From: Lachnospiraceae bacterium
Lineage (GTDB): Bacteria > Bacillota > Clostridia > Lachnospirales > Lachnospiraceae
Assembly (NCBI GenBank): GCA_902363135.1
Contig: CABIZF010000002.1
Coordinates: 248,001-312,000, forward strand
Direction of reading: 5' to 3'
DNA: 64,000 nucleotides
In this document: positions 1 through 8,396 of the stretch, piece by piece
How positions within the stretch are numbered: position 1 is the stretch's first letter
Layout of the letters: the number at the start of each line of letters is the position of its first letter
Position numbers and translations under genes: made by a program
The notes under the pieces: generated by a model
The model's database searches: none
The model's input: only the letters and a program-made list of their open reading frames with translations
Told to the model about the DNA's origin: nothing

Positions 1-115
1 GAGTCAGGGTATGCAGTACCCAATGAGGCAGGCAATGTGAGTTGTCTGTGAAATAAGGTGGTAACACGGGATATCAGCTCTCGTCCTTAACAAATAAGGA
101 TGGGAGCTTTTTAAA
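1..115 (+). promoter_or_regulatory. T-box leader (3' part) of tyrS
   Basis: The conserved T-box core AAGGTGGTAACACGGG sits at 55-70. It is followed by a terminator hairpin whose arms (76-89 and 95-108) pair nearly perfectly, with G-U pairs at two places, and end in a T run. In T-box leaders uncharged tRNA binds the core and prevents the terminator, so tyrS would be expressed when tRNA-Tyr is uncharged. The specifier loop lies before the window, so the tyrosine codon itself cannot be seen; the amino acid is inferred from the downstream gene. Confidence 0.9.
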
Positions 116-171
116 TCCCGTCCGATATAGATACTGCAAACAGAAAATAAAAAAGAAAAGGAGCAAACATC

Positions 172-1395
172 ATGCAGATTTACGACGAACTTGTCGCAAG
201 AGGACTGATTGCACAGGTAACAGATGAAAAAGAGATCCGTGATCTCGTAAATAACGGAAAGGCGACGTTTTACATCGGCTTTGACCCGACCGCGGACAGC
301 CTTCATGTCGGACACTTCATGGCACTTTGCCTGATGAAGCGTCTGCAGCAGGCAGGCAACAAGCCGATCGCCCTGATCGGAGGCGGTACGGCGATGATCG
401 GAGACCCGTCCGGACGTACCGACATGCGCCAGATGATGACGAGAGAGACGATCCAGCACAACTGCGACTGCTTCAAGAAGCAGATGAGCCGTTTCATCGA
501 TTTCTCCGAAGACAAAGCACTGATGGTAAACAATGCAGACTGGCTGCTTGACCTGAACTATGTCGATGTCCTGCGTGAGGTAGGCGCACACTTCAGCGTC
601 AACCGCATGCTGACCGCAGAGTGCTACAAGCAGCGTATGGAGCGCGGCTTAAGCTTCCTTGAGTTCAACTACATGATCATGCAGAGCTACGATTTCTATG
701 CACTGTACCAGAAATACGGCTGCAACATGCAGTTCGGCGGAGATGACCAGTGGAGCAACATGCTCGGCGGTACCGAGCTGATCCGCCGGAAGCTCGGCAA
801 GGATGCATACGCGATGACGATCACACTGCTGCTCAATTCCGAGGGCAAAAAGATGGGCAAGACACAGAGCGGTGCGGTATGGCTCGATCCGAACAAGACC
901 TCTCCGTTTGATTTCTACCAGTACTGGAGAAATGTGGCAGATGCAGACGTCCTCAAGTGCCTGCGTATGCTGACCTTCCTGCCGCTCGAGCAGATCGACG
1001 AGATGGATAAATGGGAGGGCAGCCAGCTCAACCAGGCGAAGGAAATCCTGGCATACGAGCTGACCGCACTCGTTCACGGCGAGGAAGAGGCGAAGAAGGC
1101 ACAGGAGGGTGCGCGCGCACTGTTCTCTTCGGGAAGCGCCGAGCATATGCCGACGGCAGAGCTGACGGCAGAGGATTTCACGGATGGTGCGATCGACATC
1201 GTATCCCTGCTGCACAGATCCGGGCTGGCAGCGAGCCGCTCCGAGGGACGCCGTGCCGTCGAGCAGGGCGGTGTAGCCGTTGACAGCGAGAAGATCACGG
1301 ATCCGAAGGCAGTCATTGCACAGGAGAAATTCGACGGAGAAGGCGTGGTAGTCAAGAAAGGAAAGAAGAATTTCCGGAAGGTGACAGCAAAATAA
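172..1395 (+). CDS. tyrS: Tyrosyl-tRNA synthetase
   Basis: This cytoplasmic enzyme charges tRNA-Tyr with tyrosine using ATP. The 407-residue length is normal for bacterial TyrRS. The class I HIGH-type motif appears as HVGH at residues 45-48, and the KMSKS-type loop as KMGKT at about 227-231. The tyrosine-binding core with GGDDQW lies between them. A C-terminal S4-like RNA-binding domain covers about 340-405. The ATG follows AAAAGGAG at good spacing. The T-box leader directly upstream supports amino-acid-specific control, and a terminator after the stop makes the gene a single transcription unit. Confidence 0.97.
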   Translation: MQIYDELVARGLIAQVTDEKEIRDLVNNGKATFYIGFDPTADSLHVGHFMALCLMKRLQQAGNKPIALIGGGTAMIGDPSGRTDMRQMMTRETIQHNCDCFKKQMSRFIDFSEDKALMVNNADWLLDLNYVDVLREVGAHFSVNRMLTAECYKQRMERGLSFLEFNYMIMQSYDFYALYQKYGCNMQFGGDDQWSNMLGGTELIRRKLGKDAYAMTITLLLNSEGKKMGKTQSGAVWLDPNKTSPFDFYQYWRNVADADVLKCLRMLTFLPLEQIDEMDKWEGSQLNQAKEILAYELTALVHGEEEAKKAQEGARALFSSGSAEHMPTAELTAEDFTDGAIDIVSLLHRSGLAASRSEGRRAVEQGGVAVDSEKITDPKAVIAQEKFDGEGVVVKKGKKNFRKVTAK

Positions 1396-1434
1396 GAGCT
1401 GCTATATCAGTATGATTATGCGCAGAAGGTTCAG

Positions 1435-1480
1435 CCGGGTGTCAGGAGTGTATCCATTCCTGCCGCCCGGTTTCTTTTCT
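1435..1480 (+). terminator. Rho-independent terminator after tyrS
   Basis: CCGGG and CAGGA arms pair with TCCTG and CCCGG across a short internal mismatch, followed by TTTCTTTT. It lies 40 nt after the tyrS stop. Confidence 0.7.
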
Positions 1481-1522
1481 CATTTTTCTGCCGGAAATAA
1501 AGTTTTTTTGTCGTGAGTATGC

Positions 1523-1528
1523 TATAAT
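1523..1528 (+). promoter_or_regulatory. Extended -10 promoter of deacetylase gene
   Basis: TGCTATAAT is a perfect extended -10 located 54 nt before the next start codon. No convincing -35 is present at 17 nt, which is tolerable for an extended -10 promoter. Confidence 0.45.
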
Positions 1529-1581
1529 GAGCCGGATGAGGCCGCTCATATACTGTAGAAAGCGTATGAGGCAGGCAGGAC

Positions 1582-2298
1582 ATGAACAGCAGGTCAGAAG
1601 CACCATTGAAGACACAGGCGAAGGCGCAGGAAGGCAGAAAAACAGCAGCTGCGGTCCTGGGGGTTTTGGCTTCCGGGATCTGTGCAGTGGGCGCCGCGCC
1701 GCCGGTGCAGAATTTGGCAGCGCAGATGGCGGATGATTCGCCGCGTCCCCGCGTCGCCCTCACCTTCGACGACGGTCCGCATCCCATTTACACAAAAAGG
1801 CTGCTCGACGGCCTGCAGAGCCGGGGCATCCGTGCGACCTTCTTTGTCGTGGGAGAAAATATTTCCGGCAGCGAGGAGCTGATCCGGCGGATGGCAGGCG
1901 AGGGACATGTCATCGGTAACCATACCTACAGCCACATAAAGCTCTCCGGCATCACGGATGCGGAGGCGTGCGGGGAGGTACAGAAGACAGATGCGCTCGT
2001 CCGAGAGCTCACCGGCAGTGGGACGGAGTTCATCCGTCCGCCATTTGGCAGCTGGAAAAAGACGCTGGAATGCGAGCTGGAGATGATCCCGGTGCTCTGG
2101 GACGTGGATCCGCTGGACTGGACGACGAAAAATACGGGCGTGATCGTACAGCGCGTGCTGGAGGACGTGGAGCCGGGCGATATCATTCTGCTGCATGATT
2201 TTTACGGATCTTCCGTGGACGCGGCCCTGGAGATCGCAGATCAGCTGCTGGCGCAGGGCTATGAGCTGGTGACGGTGGATGAGCTGATTCTGATATGA
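1582..2298 (+). CDS. Polysaccharide deacetylase (NodB/CE4 family)
   Basis: The 238-residue protein is predicted to remove N- or O-acetyl groups from a surface or cell-wall polysaccharide outside the membrane. All CE4 motifs are visible: TFDDGPH at 61-67 (catalytic and metal Asp), HTYSH at 114-118 (metal His pair), RPPFG at 152-156, the DPLDW region at about 176-180 and LLHD at 203-206 (catalytic His). Residues 20-40 form an Ala/Val/Gly-rich hydrophobic stretch preceded by Lys/Arg, fitting a signal peptide or membrane anchor. The architecture resembles sporulation or peptidoglycan deacetylases (PdaA/PdaB-like), but the exact substrate cannot be read from sequence. The gene has its own promoter and stands alone. 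Confidence 0.9.
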   Translation: MNSRSEAPLKTQAKAQEGRKTAAAVLGVLASGICAVGAAPPVQNLAAQMADDSPRPRVALTFDDGPHPIYTKRLLDGLQSRGIRATFFVVGENISGSEELIRRMAGEGHVIGNHTYSHIKLSGITDAEACGEVQKTDALVRELTGSGTEFIRPPFGSWKKTLECELEMIPVLWDVDPLDWTTKNTGVIVQRVLEDVEPGDIILLHDFYGSSVDAALEIADQLLAQGYELVTVDELILI

Positions 2299-2303
2299 TA
2301 CAA

Positions 2304-2358
2304 GGGTCAAAAGGCCATGCGTTTCATGCTTGCATGAAAAAGCATGACTTATTGACCC
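2304..2358 (+). repeat. Hairpin family E copy (CATGCTTGCATG type)
   Basis: GGGTCAA at the 5' side pairs with TTGACCC at the 3' side. Inside, CATGC and TTTCATGC pair with GCATGAAA and GCATG around a TT loop. Related copies occur at 34392 and, inverted, at 49757, and shortened versions at 40690 and 55478. It lies right after the deacetylase stop and may also end its transcript. Confidence 0.75.
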
Positions 2359-2417
2359 GCAAAACACCGAAAAGTAGCCATTTTTCGTAGAAAAATGAGC
2401 GGATTTGAGATGTTTTA

Positions 2418-2491
2418 GGATTGCGAGAGCATGAAATGCGGAGCAATCCGTGTATCATAGGGGCCAAACACCTTTTGACCCCAGTATCATA
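2418..2491 (+). repeat. Composite hairpin element, families A and F
   Basis: The first hairpin has an outer stem GGATTGC/GCAATCC and an apical GCAT-GAA-ATGC. A second short inverted repeat (GGCCAAA..CTTTTGACC) follows, ending in ATCAT. The same pair in the same order occurs at 48180-48262 with a different apical stem. The rest of this 272-base gap (2359-2417 and 2492-2570) shows nothing else clear apart from the rarA ribosome site. Confidence 0.7.
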
Positions 2492-2570
2492 ACATCGATA
2501 AAAACAGATATATCAGACAGAACCCCTGCGTGAGGCAACAGGCAGTGGGCTGGAAATACAGGAGATAATT

Positions 2571-3887
2571 ATGGATTTATTCGAATACGCACGGACAAAA
2601 ACAATGCAGACGGAGGCGCCGCTCGCATCCCGCATCCGTCCGCGGACATTAGATGAGGTGGTCGGGCAGCAGCACATCATCGGCAAAGATAAGCTGCTCT
2701 ACCGGGCGATCAGGGCAGACAAGCTGAGCTCGCTCATTTTTTACGGACCGCCGGGCACGGGAAAGACGACACTCGCCCGCGTCATCGCCAACACGACGAA
2801 ATCCGAATTCACCCAGATCAATGCGACCGTCGCCGGGAAAAAGGATATGGAGGCAGTCGTGAAGGAGGCGAAGGAGAACCTTGGCATGTACGGGAAGAAG
2901 ACCATCCTGTTCATCGACGAGATTCACCGCTTTAATAAAGGCCAGCAGGACTACCTGCTTCCGTTTGTGGAGGACGGCACCCTGATTCTGATCGGCGCGA
3001 CGACAGAGAACCCGTACTTTGAGGTGAACGGCGCTCTGCTCTCCAGATCGGTGATCTTCGAACTGAAGCCGCTGCAGAAGGAGGATATCAAAAAGCTGCT
3101 GCAGCGGGCCATGACCGACACGGAGCGCGGCATGGGCGCATATCATGCGGTGCTCGAGGATGAGGCGGCAGACTTCCTCGCAGATGTGGCGGGCGGAGAC
3201 GCCAGAGCCGCATTGAATGCGGTGGAGCTCGGCGTGCTGACGACGCAGCCATCTGCAGACGGCAGGATCCATATCACCCTGGACGTAGCGTCTGAGTGCA
3301 TACAGAAGCGGGCCGTGCGCTATGATAAGGACGGAGACAGCCATTATGATACGATTTCCGCGTTTATCAAGAGCATGCGCGGCTCCGATCCGGATGCAGC
3401 GGTCTACTACCTCGCGCGGATGCTCTATGCCGGGGAGGATATCAAGTTCATCGCGCGGCGGATCATGATCTGTGCGGCAGAGGATGTCGGTCCTGCAGAT
3501 CCGCAGGCACTGCAGGTGGCAGTGGCGGCGTCGCTGGCGGCAGAGCGGATCGGGCTGCCGGAGGCACAACTGATCCTTTCCGAGGCGGCGATCTACGTGG
3601 CGACTGCGCCGAAGAGCAATTCCGCGACCGAGGCGATCTTTGCCGCGATGCGCGCAGTGAAGGAGCGTCCGGCGACGATCCCGACACATTTACAGGATGC
3701 GCACTATGGCGGGGCATCGAAGCTCGGCAGAGGGATCGGCTATGAGTACGCGCATGACTTTCCGAAGCATTTTTCGCACCAGCAGTATCTGCCGGACGAG
3801 CTGGTCGGAGAGCATTTTTATGAGCCCTCGGAAAATGGATATGAGAAGCAGATCCGGAAGTATCTGGATTGGATTCATGAGGACTGA
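2571..3887 (+). CDS. rarA: Replication-associated recombination protein RarA (MgsA family AAA+ ATPase)
   Basis: RarA is a cytoplasmic AAA+ ATPase related to clamp loaders and the RuvB/WRNIP1 group; it acts at stalled replication forks. The 438-residue protein carries Walker A GPPGTGKTT at 59-67 and Walker B LFIDEIHR at about 113-120, plus sensor-1 GATTENP. The C-terminal half holds the family tetramerisation region, including the typical HYGGASKLGRG and YKYPHDFP-like (here YEYAHDFP) signatures. ATG follows ACAGGAGATAATT at good spacing. The permease gene follows after 69 nt in the same direction and may be cotranscribed. Confidence 0.95.
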   Translation: MDLFEYARTKTMQTEAPLASRIRPRTLDEVVGQQHIIGKDKLLYRAIRADKLSSLIFYGPPGTGKTTLARVIANTTKSEFTQINATVAGKKDMEAVVKEAKENLGMYGKKTILFIDEIHRFNKGQQDYLLPFVEDGTLILIGATTENPYFEVNGALLSRSVIFELKPLQKEDIKKLLQRAMTDTERGMGAYHAVLEDEAADFLADVAGGDARAALNAVELGVLTTQPSADGRIHITLDVASECIQKRAVRYDKDGDSHYDTISAFIKSMRGSDPDAAVYYLARMLYAGEDIKFIARRIMICAAEDVGPADPQALQVAVAASLAAERIGLPEAQLILSEAAIYVATAPKSNSATEAIFAAMRAVKERPATIPTHLQDAHYGGASKLGRGIGYEYAHDFPKHFSHQQYLPDELVGEHFYEPSENGYEKQIRKYLDWIHED

Positions 3888-3956
3888 GCGCGGCGTGTCT
3901 CATACATTTTTGCAGCTGCAGACGCACAGAAAACTGAGACAGAGGAGGATTTGTAC

Positions 3957-5153
3957 ATGAAATTAGAAGACCATCCGGAGATCCGGCGGCTGGAGCATGT
4001 CGTAAATATCAACTGGATCAAGATCGCAGTCATCGCTGTGGTCAGTGTACTGGTTATCAAATATTCCGATCCGTTCATTGGCGGGATCAAGGAGCTGCTC
4101 GGCACGATGCGGCCGCTCTTTTACGGTTTTTCGATCGCCTATGTGCTGAATATTTTTATGAAACGGCTGGAGCGGCTGTACTTTCCGAAAAAGACGGATG
4201 CGTGGGTGCAAAAGACCAGGCGCCCGGTCTGCGTATTTTCCAGCGTCATTCTTGTGCTGGCGATTGTGATCTTTATGATTCTGCTCGTCGTGCCGTCCCT
4301 GATTGATTCTATTCAGGTGCTGACAAAGGATATTCCGGAAGCCTTCATACGCTTCCAGAAATGGCTGGTAAAGATCTCGGCAGATGCGCCGTGGATCCAG
4401 AGCTACGTGGAAAATGTGGAGGTCAACTGGAATTCCCTGTTCGGAAAGATCGGCGAATTTCTCCAGAAGGGCGTCGGCAGCCTGTTTAATTCTGCTTTTT
4501 CCATGACAAAGCTGCTGGCGAGCTTTGCATTTACCGGCATCATCTCGCTGATCTTTGCGATTTACATGCTGTTCGGGAAGGAGACGCTCCGGCAGCAGTT
4601 TGACAAGCTGCTGCACGTCTATGCGCCGCGCAAGCCGCGCGGGGAGATACTGCGCTTTATAACACTTGCACATGAGACCTTTACGAGCTATATCATCGGT
4701 CAGATCACGGAAGCGTTTATCCTGGGCTTTTTATGCGGCACCGGGATGTTTATTCTCCGGCTGCCGTATGCACTGATGACCGGTGTGATCGTCGGTGCGT
4801 CCGCCCTGATCCCGGTCATGGGCGCCTACATCGGCGCGATCGTCGGAGCCTTCCTGATCGTGACGATCAGCCCCTTAAAGGCAGTGGAATTTGTCGTCTA
4901 CCTTGCGATCCTGCAGCAGATCGAGGGCAATGTCATTTACCCGCGTGTCGTCGGCGGATCGATCGGCCTGCCGGGCATCTGGGTGCTCGCAGCAGTCTCC
5001 GTCGGCGGCGGTCTGCTCGGTATCCCGGGCATGCTCATCGGCGTACCGCTCACCGCGACGGTCTACAAATGGATCCGGATGGACGTGAGCACGAAGCTGC
5101 AGGCAGAAGCAGAGGCAACACAGGCACAGGAAAATGAAAAAAATTTTCAATAA
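3957..5153 (+). CDS. AI-2E family transporter (UPF0118/PerM-type permease)
   Basis: This integral membrane protein of 398 residues has about eight predicted membrane segments (e.g. residues 20-37, 43-62, 80-104, 160-190, 240-290, 300-330, 340-370). It has the family hallmarks of a long extracytoplasmic helix-rich segment after the third segment and the closing motif resembling GxxLGIPGMLIGVPLTA. Members have been linked to autoinducer-2 export, sodium-proton exchange or other roles, so the substrate is not assignable. An in-frame TTG lies six bases upstream, but GGAGG at 3944-3948 is eight bases before this ATG, so the ATG is preferred. The C-terminus is Glu/Gln-rich and cytosolic. Confidence 0.88.
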   Translation: MKLEDHPEIRRLEHVVNINWIKIAVIAVVSVLVIKYSDPFIGGIKELLGTMRPLFYGFSIAYVLNIFMKRLERLYFPKKTDAWVQKTRRPVCVFSSVILVLAIVIFMILLVVPSLIDSIQVLTKDIPEAFIRFQKWLVKISADAPWIQSYVENVEVNWNSLFGKIGEFLQKGVGSLFNSAFSMTKLLASFAFTGIISLIFAIYMLFGKETLRQQFDKLLHVYAPRKPRGEILRFITLAHETFTSYIIGQITEAFILGFLCGTGMFILRLPYALMTGVIVGASALIPVMGAYIGAIVGAFLIVTISPLKAVEFVVYLAILQQIEGNVIYPRVVGGSIGLPGIWVLAAVSVGGGLLGIPGMLIGVPLTATVYKWIRMDVSTKLQAEAEATQAQENEKNFQ

Positions 5154-5156
5154 GTA

Positions 5157-5185
5157 TTGCAGTCTACCAAAGATTCGCCTATACT
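5157..5185 (+). promoter_or_regulatory. Sigma-A promoter of feoAB
   Basis: TTGCAG and TATACT are separated by exactly 17 bp, starting directly after the permease stop. The perfect inverted repeat TGAAAA-AAA-TTTTCA just upstream, inside the end of the permease gene, could be an iron-regulator site, but this is only a guess. Confidence 0.75.
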
Positions 5186-5276
5186 GACTCAGGAACCTGA
5201 TAAGCAAAGCGGGAAAGTAAAAGCTGCTTCGTTTTGACAGAACAGTAAGACATAGGAGAAATCAGGAGGAATGCAT

Positions 5277-7628
5277 ATGACACTGAAGGATCTGCCGATC
5301 GGTAAGACGGCGACGATCCGTACGGTAGGCGGCGAGGGCGCGCTGCGCCAGCACTTTCTGGACATGGGCATCATCCCGAAGGCGGAAGTGACGATAGTCA
5401 AATACGCGCCGATGGGAGACCCGATCGAAGTCCGGGTACACAGCTACGAGCTGACCCTGCGTCTGGCCGATGCGGAGAAGATAGAGATAGAAGAAGTACA
5501 CGAGGAAAAAACACATCCGGGTACGTCAAGGATTCCGGCGGGAGCACGCACCCTGCCGCATCCGGGACTCGGTGAGGGCGGCAAATACCATGATAAGGCA
5601 GATGAGAATCCGCTGCCGGACGGCACCGTGCTCACCTTTGCGCTGGCGGGCAACCAGAACTGCGGCAAGACGACGCTGTTCAACCAGCTCACCGGCTCGA
5701 ACCAGCACGTCGGAAATTTCCCGGGCGTGACGGTCGACCGCAAGGACGGTATGATCCGCGGCCGCAAGAACACGCTCGTGACCGACCTTCCGGGCATTTA
5801 TTCCATGTCCCCATACTCCAGCGAGGAGATCGTGACACGGAACTTCGTATTAAATGAGCACCCGAAGGGCATTATCAATATCGTCGATGCGACGAATATT
5901 GAGCGAAACCTGTATCTGACGATGCAGCTGATGGAGCTCGATGTGCCGATGGTGCTCGCCCTGAACATGATGGATGAGGTGCGCGACAATGGCGGCTCCG
6001 TGCTTGTCAATGAGATGGAGAAGCTGCTCGGCATCCCGGTCATCCCGATTTCCGCAGCGAAAAATGAGGGTATCGGAGAGCTGATCGAGCATGCATTGCA
6101 TGTGGCAAAGTATCAGGAAAAGCCGGGACGGCAGGACTTCTGTGACGCGGAGGATCATGGCGGAGCGGTACACCGCTGCCTGCACGGAATCATGCACCTG
6201 ATCGAGGACCATGCAGAAAAGGCAGGGATCCCGGTGCGGTTCGCGGCGGCGAAGCTCGCGGAGGGCGACCACCTCATACTGGATCAGCTCGGGCTGGATG
6301 AAAATGAAAAGGAGACGCTGGAGCATATCATCGTACAGATGGAAGCAGAGCGCGGGCTCGACCGTGCCGCAGCCATTGCGGATATGCGGTTTACCTTTAT
6401 CGAAAAGATCTGTTCTGAGACGGTCGTGAAGCCGCACGAGAGCAAAGAGCATCTGCGCAGCGTGCGCATGGACCGGATTCTCACCGGAAAGTACACGGCG
6501 ATCCCGTGCTTCATCGCGATCATGGCGGCTGTCTTTTTCCTGACGTTCAACGTGATCGGAGCAGCGCTGCAGACACTTCTGGAGCTGGGCATCGGCTATC
6601 TGACGGACGTGGTGGATCACCTCTTTACCGTATGGAACGTCAATGAGACGCTGCATTCCCTTGTGATTGACGCCGTATTCAACGGTGTCGGCAGTGTCCT
6701 TAGCTTCCTGCCGGTCATCGTGACCCTGTTTTTCTTCCTCTCCTTGCTGGAGGACAGCGGATACATGGCGCGTGTGGCGTTCGTGATGGACAAGCTGCTG
6801 CGCAAGATCGGCCTGTCCGGGCGCAGCATCGTCCCGATGCTCGTCGGTTTTGGATGTACGGTGCCGGGTGTCATGGCGAGCCGGACACTTCCATCTGAGC
6901 GTGACCGGAAGATGACGATATTGCTGACTCCGTTTATGAGCTGCTCGGCGAAGCTTCCGATCTACGGATTTTTCACGGCGGCATTTTTCCCGAAGCATGG
7001 AGGACTCGTCATGGTAGCCTTATACTTTGGCGGTATTCTGGTGGGCATCCTCATGGCGCTTTTGCTGCGCGGCACGATGTTTCGCGGCGAGGCAGTCCCG
7101 TTCGTCATGGAGCTGCCGAACTACCGGATGCCGGGTGCGAAAAACGTCGGCCAGTTGCTCTGGGAGAAGGCGCGCGATTTCCTGCAGCGGGCGTTTACAG
7201 TGATCTTCCTCGCGACGATCGTGATCTGGTTCCTGCAGACCTTTGGCACACACCTGAACCTCGTGGCAGACTCAAGGGACAGCATCCTCGCGGTCATCTC
7301 CGGCAGGATTGCTCCGGTCTTTGCTCCGCTTGGCTTTGACGACTGGCGGATCTCGACCGCGCTGATCACCGGCTTTATGGCAAAGGAGAGCGTCGTCTCG
7401 ACCTTATCCGTGCTGTTTGGCTCCACGGAGGCGCTGCTTGGCGTCATCACCCCGGCAGCCGCGGCGAGCCTGCTCGTCTTCTGTCTGCTGTACACACCGT
7501 GTGTCGCAGCGATCGCCTCGATCCGCCGTGAGCTGGGCAGCAAATGGGCAGCTGGTGTCGTGATCGGCCAGTGCGTGGTGGCCTGGCTGGCAGCAGGGGT
7601 TGTACATATCATAGCGATGCTGTTATAA
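5277..7628 (+). CDS. feoB: Ferrous iron transporter, FeoA-FeoB fusion
   Basis: This inner-membrane protein of 783 residues imports Fe(II). Residues 1-75 form a FeoA-like SH3 domain (DLPIGKTATI..LRQHFLDMGIIP..). A roughly 40-residue hydrophilic linker rich in His, Gly and Pro follows. The FeoB G domain begins near residue 118, with G1 GNQNCGKT at 125-132, G3 DLPG, and G4 as NMMD rather than NKxD. A helical regulatory region spans about 290-400, and a membrane core carries the two gate-like repeats, including PMLVGFGCTVPGVMASRT and the FMSCSAKLPIYGFF segment. Separate feoA and feoB genes are more common, so fusion is notable though known in some anaerobes. A second ATG six bases upstream touches the AGGAGGA site, so this start is preferred. 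Confidence 0.95.
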   Translation: MTLKDLPIGKTATIRTVGGEGALRQHFLDMGIIPKAEVTIVKYAPMGDPIEVRVHSYELTLRLADAEKIEIEEVHEEKTHPGTSRIPAGARTLPHPGLGEGGKYHDKADENPLPDGTVLTFALAGNQNCGKTTLFNQLTGSNQHVGNFPGVTVDRKDGMIRGRKNTLVTDLPGIYSMSPYSSEEIVTRNFVLNEHPKGIINIVDATNIERNLYLTMQLMELDVPMVLALNMMDEVRDNGGSVLVNEMEKLLGIPVIPISAAKNEGIGELIEHALHVAKYQEKPGRQDFCDAEDHGGAVHRCLHGIMHLIEDHAEKAGIPVRFAAAKLAEGDHLILDQLGLDENEKETLEHIIVQMEAERGLDRAAAIADMRFTFIEKICSETVVKPHESKEHLRSVRMDRILTGKYTAIPCFIAIMAAVFFLTFNVIGAALQTLLELGIGYLTDVVDHLFTVWNVNETLHSLVIDAVFNGVGSVLSFLPVIVTLFFFLSLLEDSGYMARVAFVMDKLLRKIGLSGRSIVPMLVGFGCTVPGVMASRTLPSERDRKMTILLTPFMSCSAKLPIYGFFTAAFFPKHGGLVMVALYFGGILVGILMALLLRGTMFRGEAVPFVMELPNYRMPGAKNVGQLLWEKARDFLQRAFTVIFLATIVIWFLQTFGTHLNLVADSRDSILAVISGRIAPVFAPLGFDDWRISTALITGFMAKESVVSTLSVLFGSTEALLGVITPAAAASLLVFCLLYTPCVAAIASIRRELGSKWAAGVVIGQCVVAWLAAGVVHIIAMLL

Positions 7629-7641
7629 AGAACCGTAGAAG

Positions 7642-7681
7642 AAGCCGTTGTGCGAAAAAAATTCGCACAGCGGCTTTTTTC
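7642..7681 (+). terminator. Terminator after feoAB
   Basis: Arms of 15 bp (AAGCCGTTGTGCGAA and TTCGCACAGCGGCTT, one G-U pair) enclose a four-base loop and are followed by six Ts. Confidence 0.92.
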
Positions 7682-7790
7682 GTATTCGGACACGAAAGTC
7701 ACACGAAAACCGAAAAAGCAATTATGCACAAAGATCTATGACTAAAACGGTAAAAACTGTACAAAAAAACGGGAACAGAGCAAAAAACAG

Positions 7791-7819
7791 TTGATGATTA
7801 CGGAGTATTACGGTATAAT
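7791..7819 (+). promoter_or_regulatory. Candidate distal promoter of the giant surface protein gene
   Basis: TTGATG and a perfect TATAAT are 17 bp apart. Starting here would give an untranslated leader of about 570 nt. No convincing gene was seen between 7682 and 8396. The only open frame of any size (8084-8284) is built from a hairpin repeat and the imperfect direct repeat GACTACGATAACGATTACGA at 8151-8180. Confidence 0.65.
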
Positions 7820-8037
7820 TTATAAGAATATTGCGAAAAGGATTGCGTAAAGAAACAAAAGAATTGGGTGGGAATTTGAACAGCTGCAAAAGAAAAGGTT
7901 TGCGGCTATTTTCTATATGTAAAAACTGCAAATGAGATAAAAGGAAGAAGAAGTAATCATACTATATAAAGAAATGTCGTTTTACCGCTTGTTTGGATGT
8001 TTTACAGCAATAAAGACGTCATTTCACGGAAACTTGA

Positions 8038-8066
8038 TTGTCTCAATGAAATATTCATGCTATATT
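8038..8066 (+). promoter_or_regulatory. Candidate proximal promoter of the giant surface protein gene
   Basis: TTGTCT and TATATT are 17 bp apart, with TGC directly before the -10. The start point would lie just before the family A hairpin at 8082, placing that hairpin at the 5' end of the transcript. Confidence 0.55.
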
Positions 8067-8081
8067 TCTTTTGACCATAAC

Positions 8082-8134
8082 TGATGCCTGCGAATTGCTC
8101 CGCTGCGAAGCAGCTCCCGCAATTCTGCATCATC
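8082..8134 (-). repeat. Hairpin family A copy (inverted)
   Basis: On the listed strand the unit reads AATTGCGGGA-GCTGC-TTC-GCAGC-GGAGCAATT, flanked by TGATGCA and GGCATCA. The apical GCTGC/GCAGC stem is capped by a three-base loop (GAA on the other strand). Copies with other apical stems occur at 2418, 40585, 48180 and 55560. Confidence 0.8.
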
Positions 8135-8396
8135 AACAAATACAATAGCGACTACGATAACGATTACGATAATGACTATAGAATGGAGAATGACTTATGG
8201 CAAGCTGCAATCAACATACCGAAGGGAGAAAGAAAAACAGATGCGGGAACTGGAGGTGCCGGGATCTTGATTATGGATAGATGAAAAATATTCAAATCAG
8301 GTGAGAAAAATTTTGAAAACAGGTATTTATCAATACAGAACAGAATATCTGTATTCCTGTAAAACAGAAAAAAGCAGAGTGAAAGGAGAACGACGT

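Noticed and set aside
8084..8284. Plus-strand frame of 66 codons before the giant gene
   Set aside because: Its start and first 15 codons are a family A hairpin and the rest is a short DNA repeat; no ribosome site.
8301..8396. Upstream in-frame start for the giant surface protein
   Set aside because: It would put 32 hydrophilic residues before the signal peptide and lacks a ribosome site; the ATG at 8397 has GAAAGGAG at good spacing.
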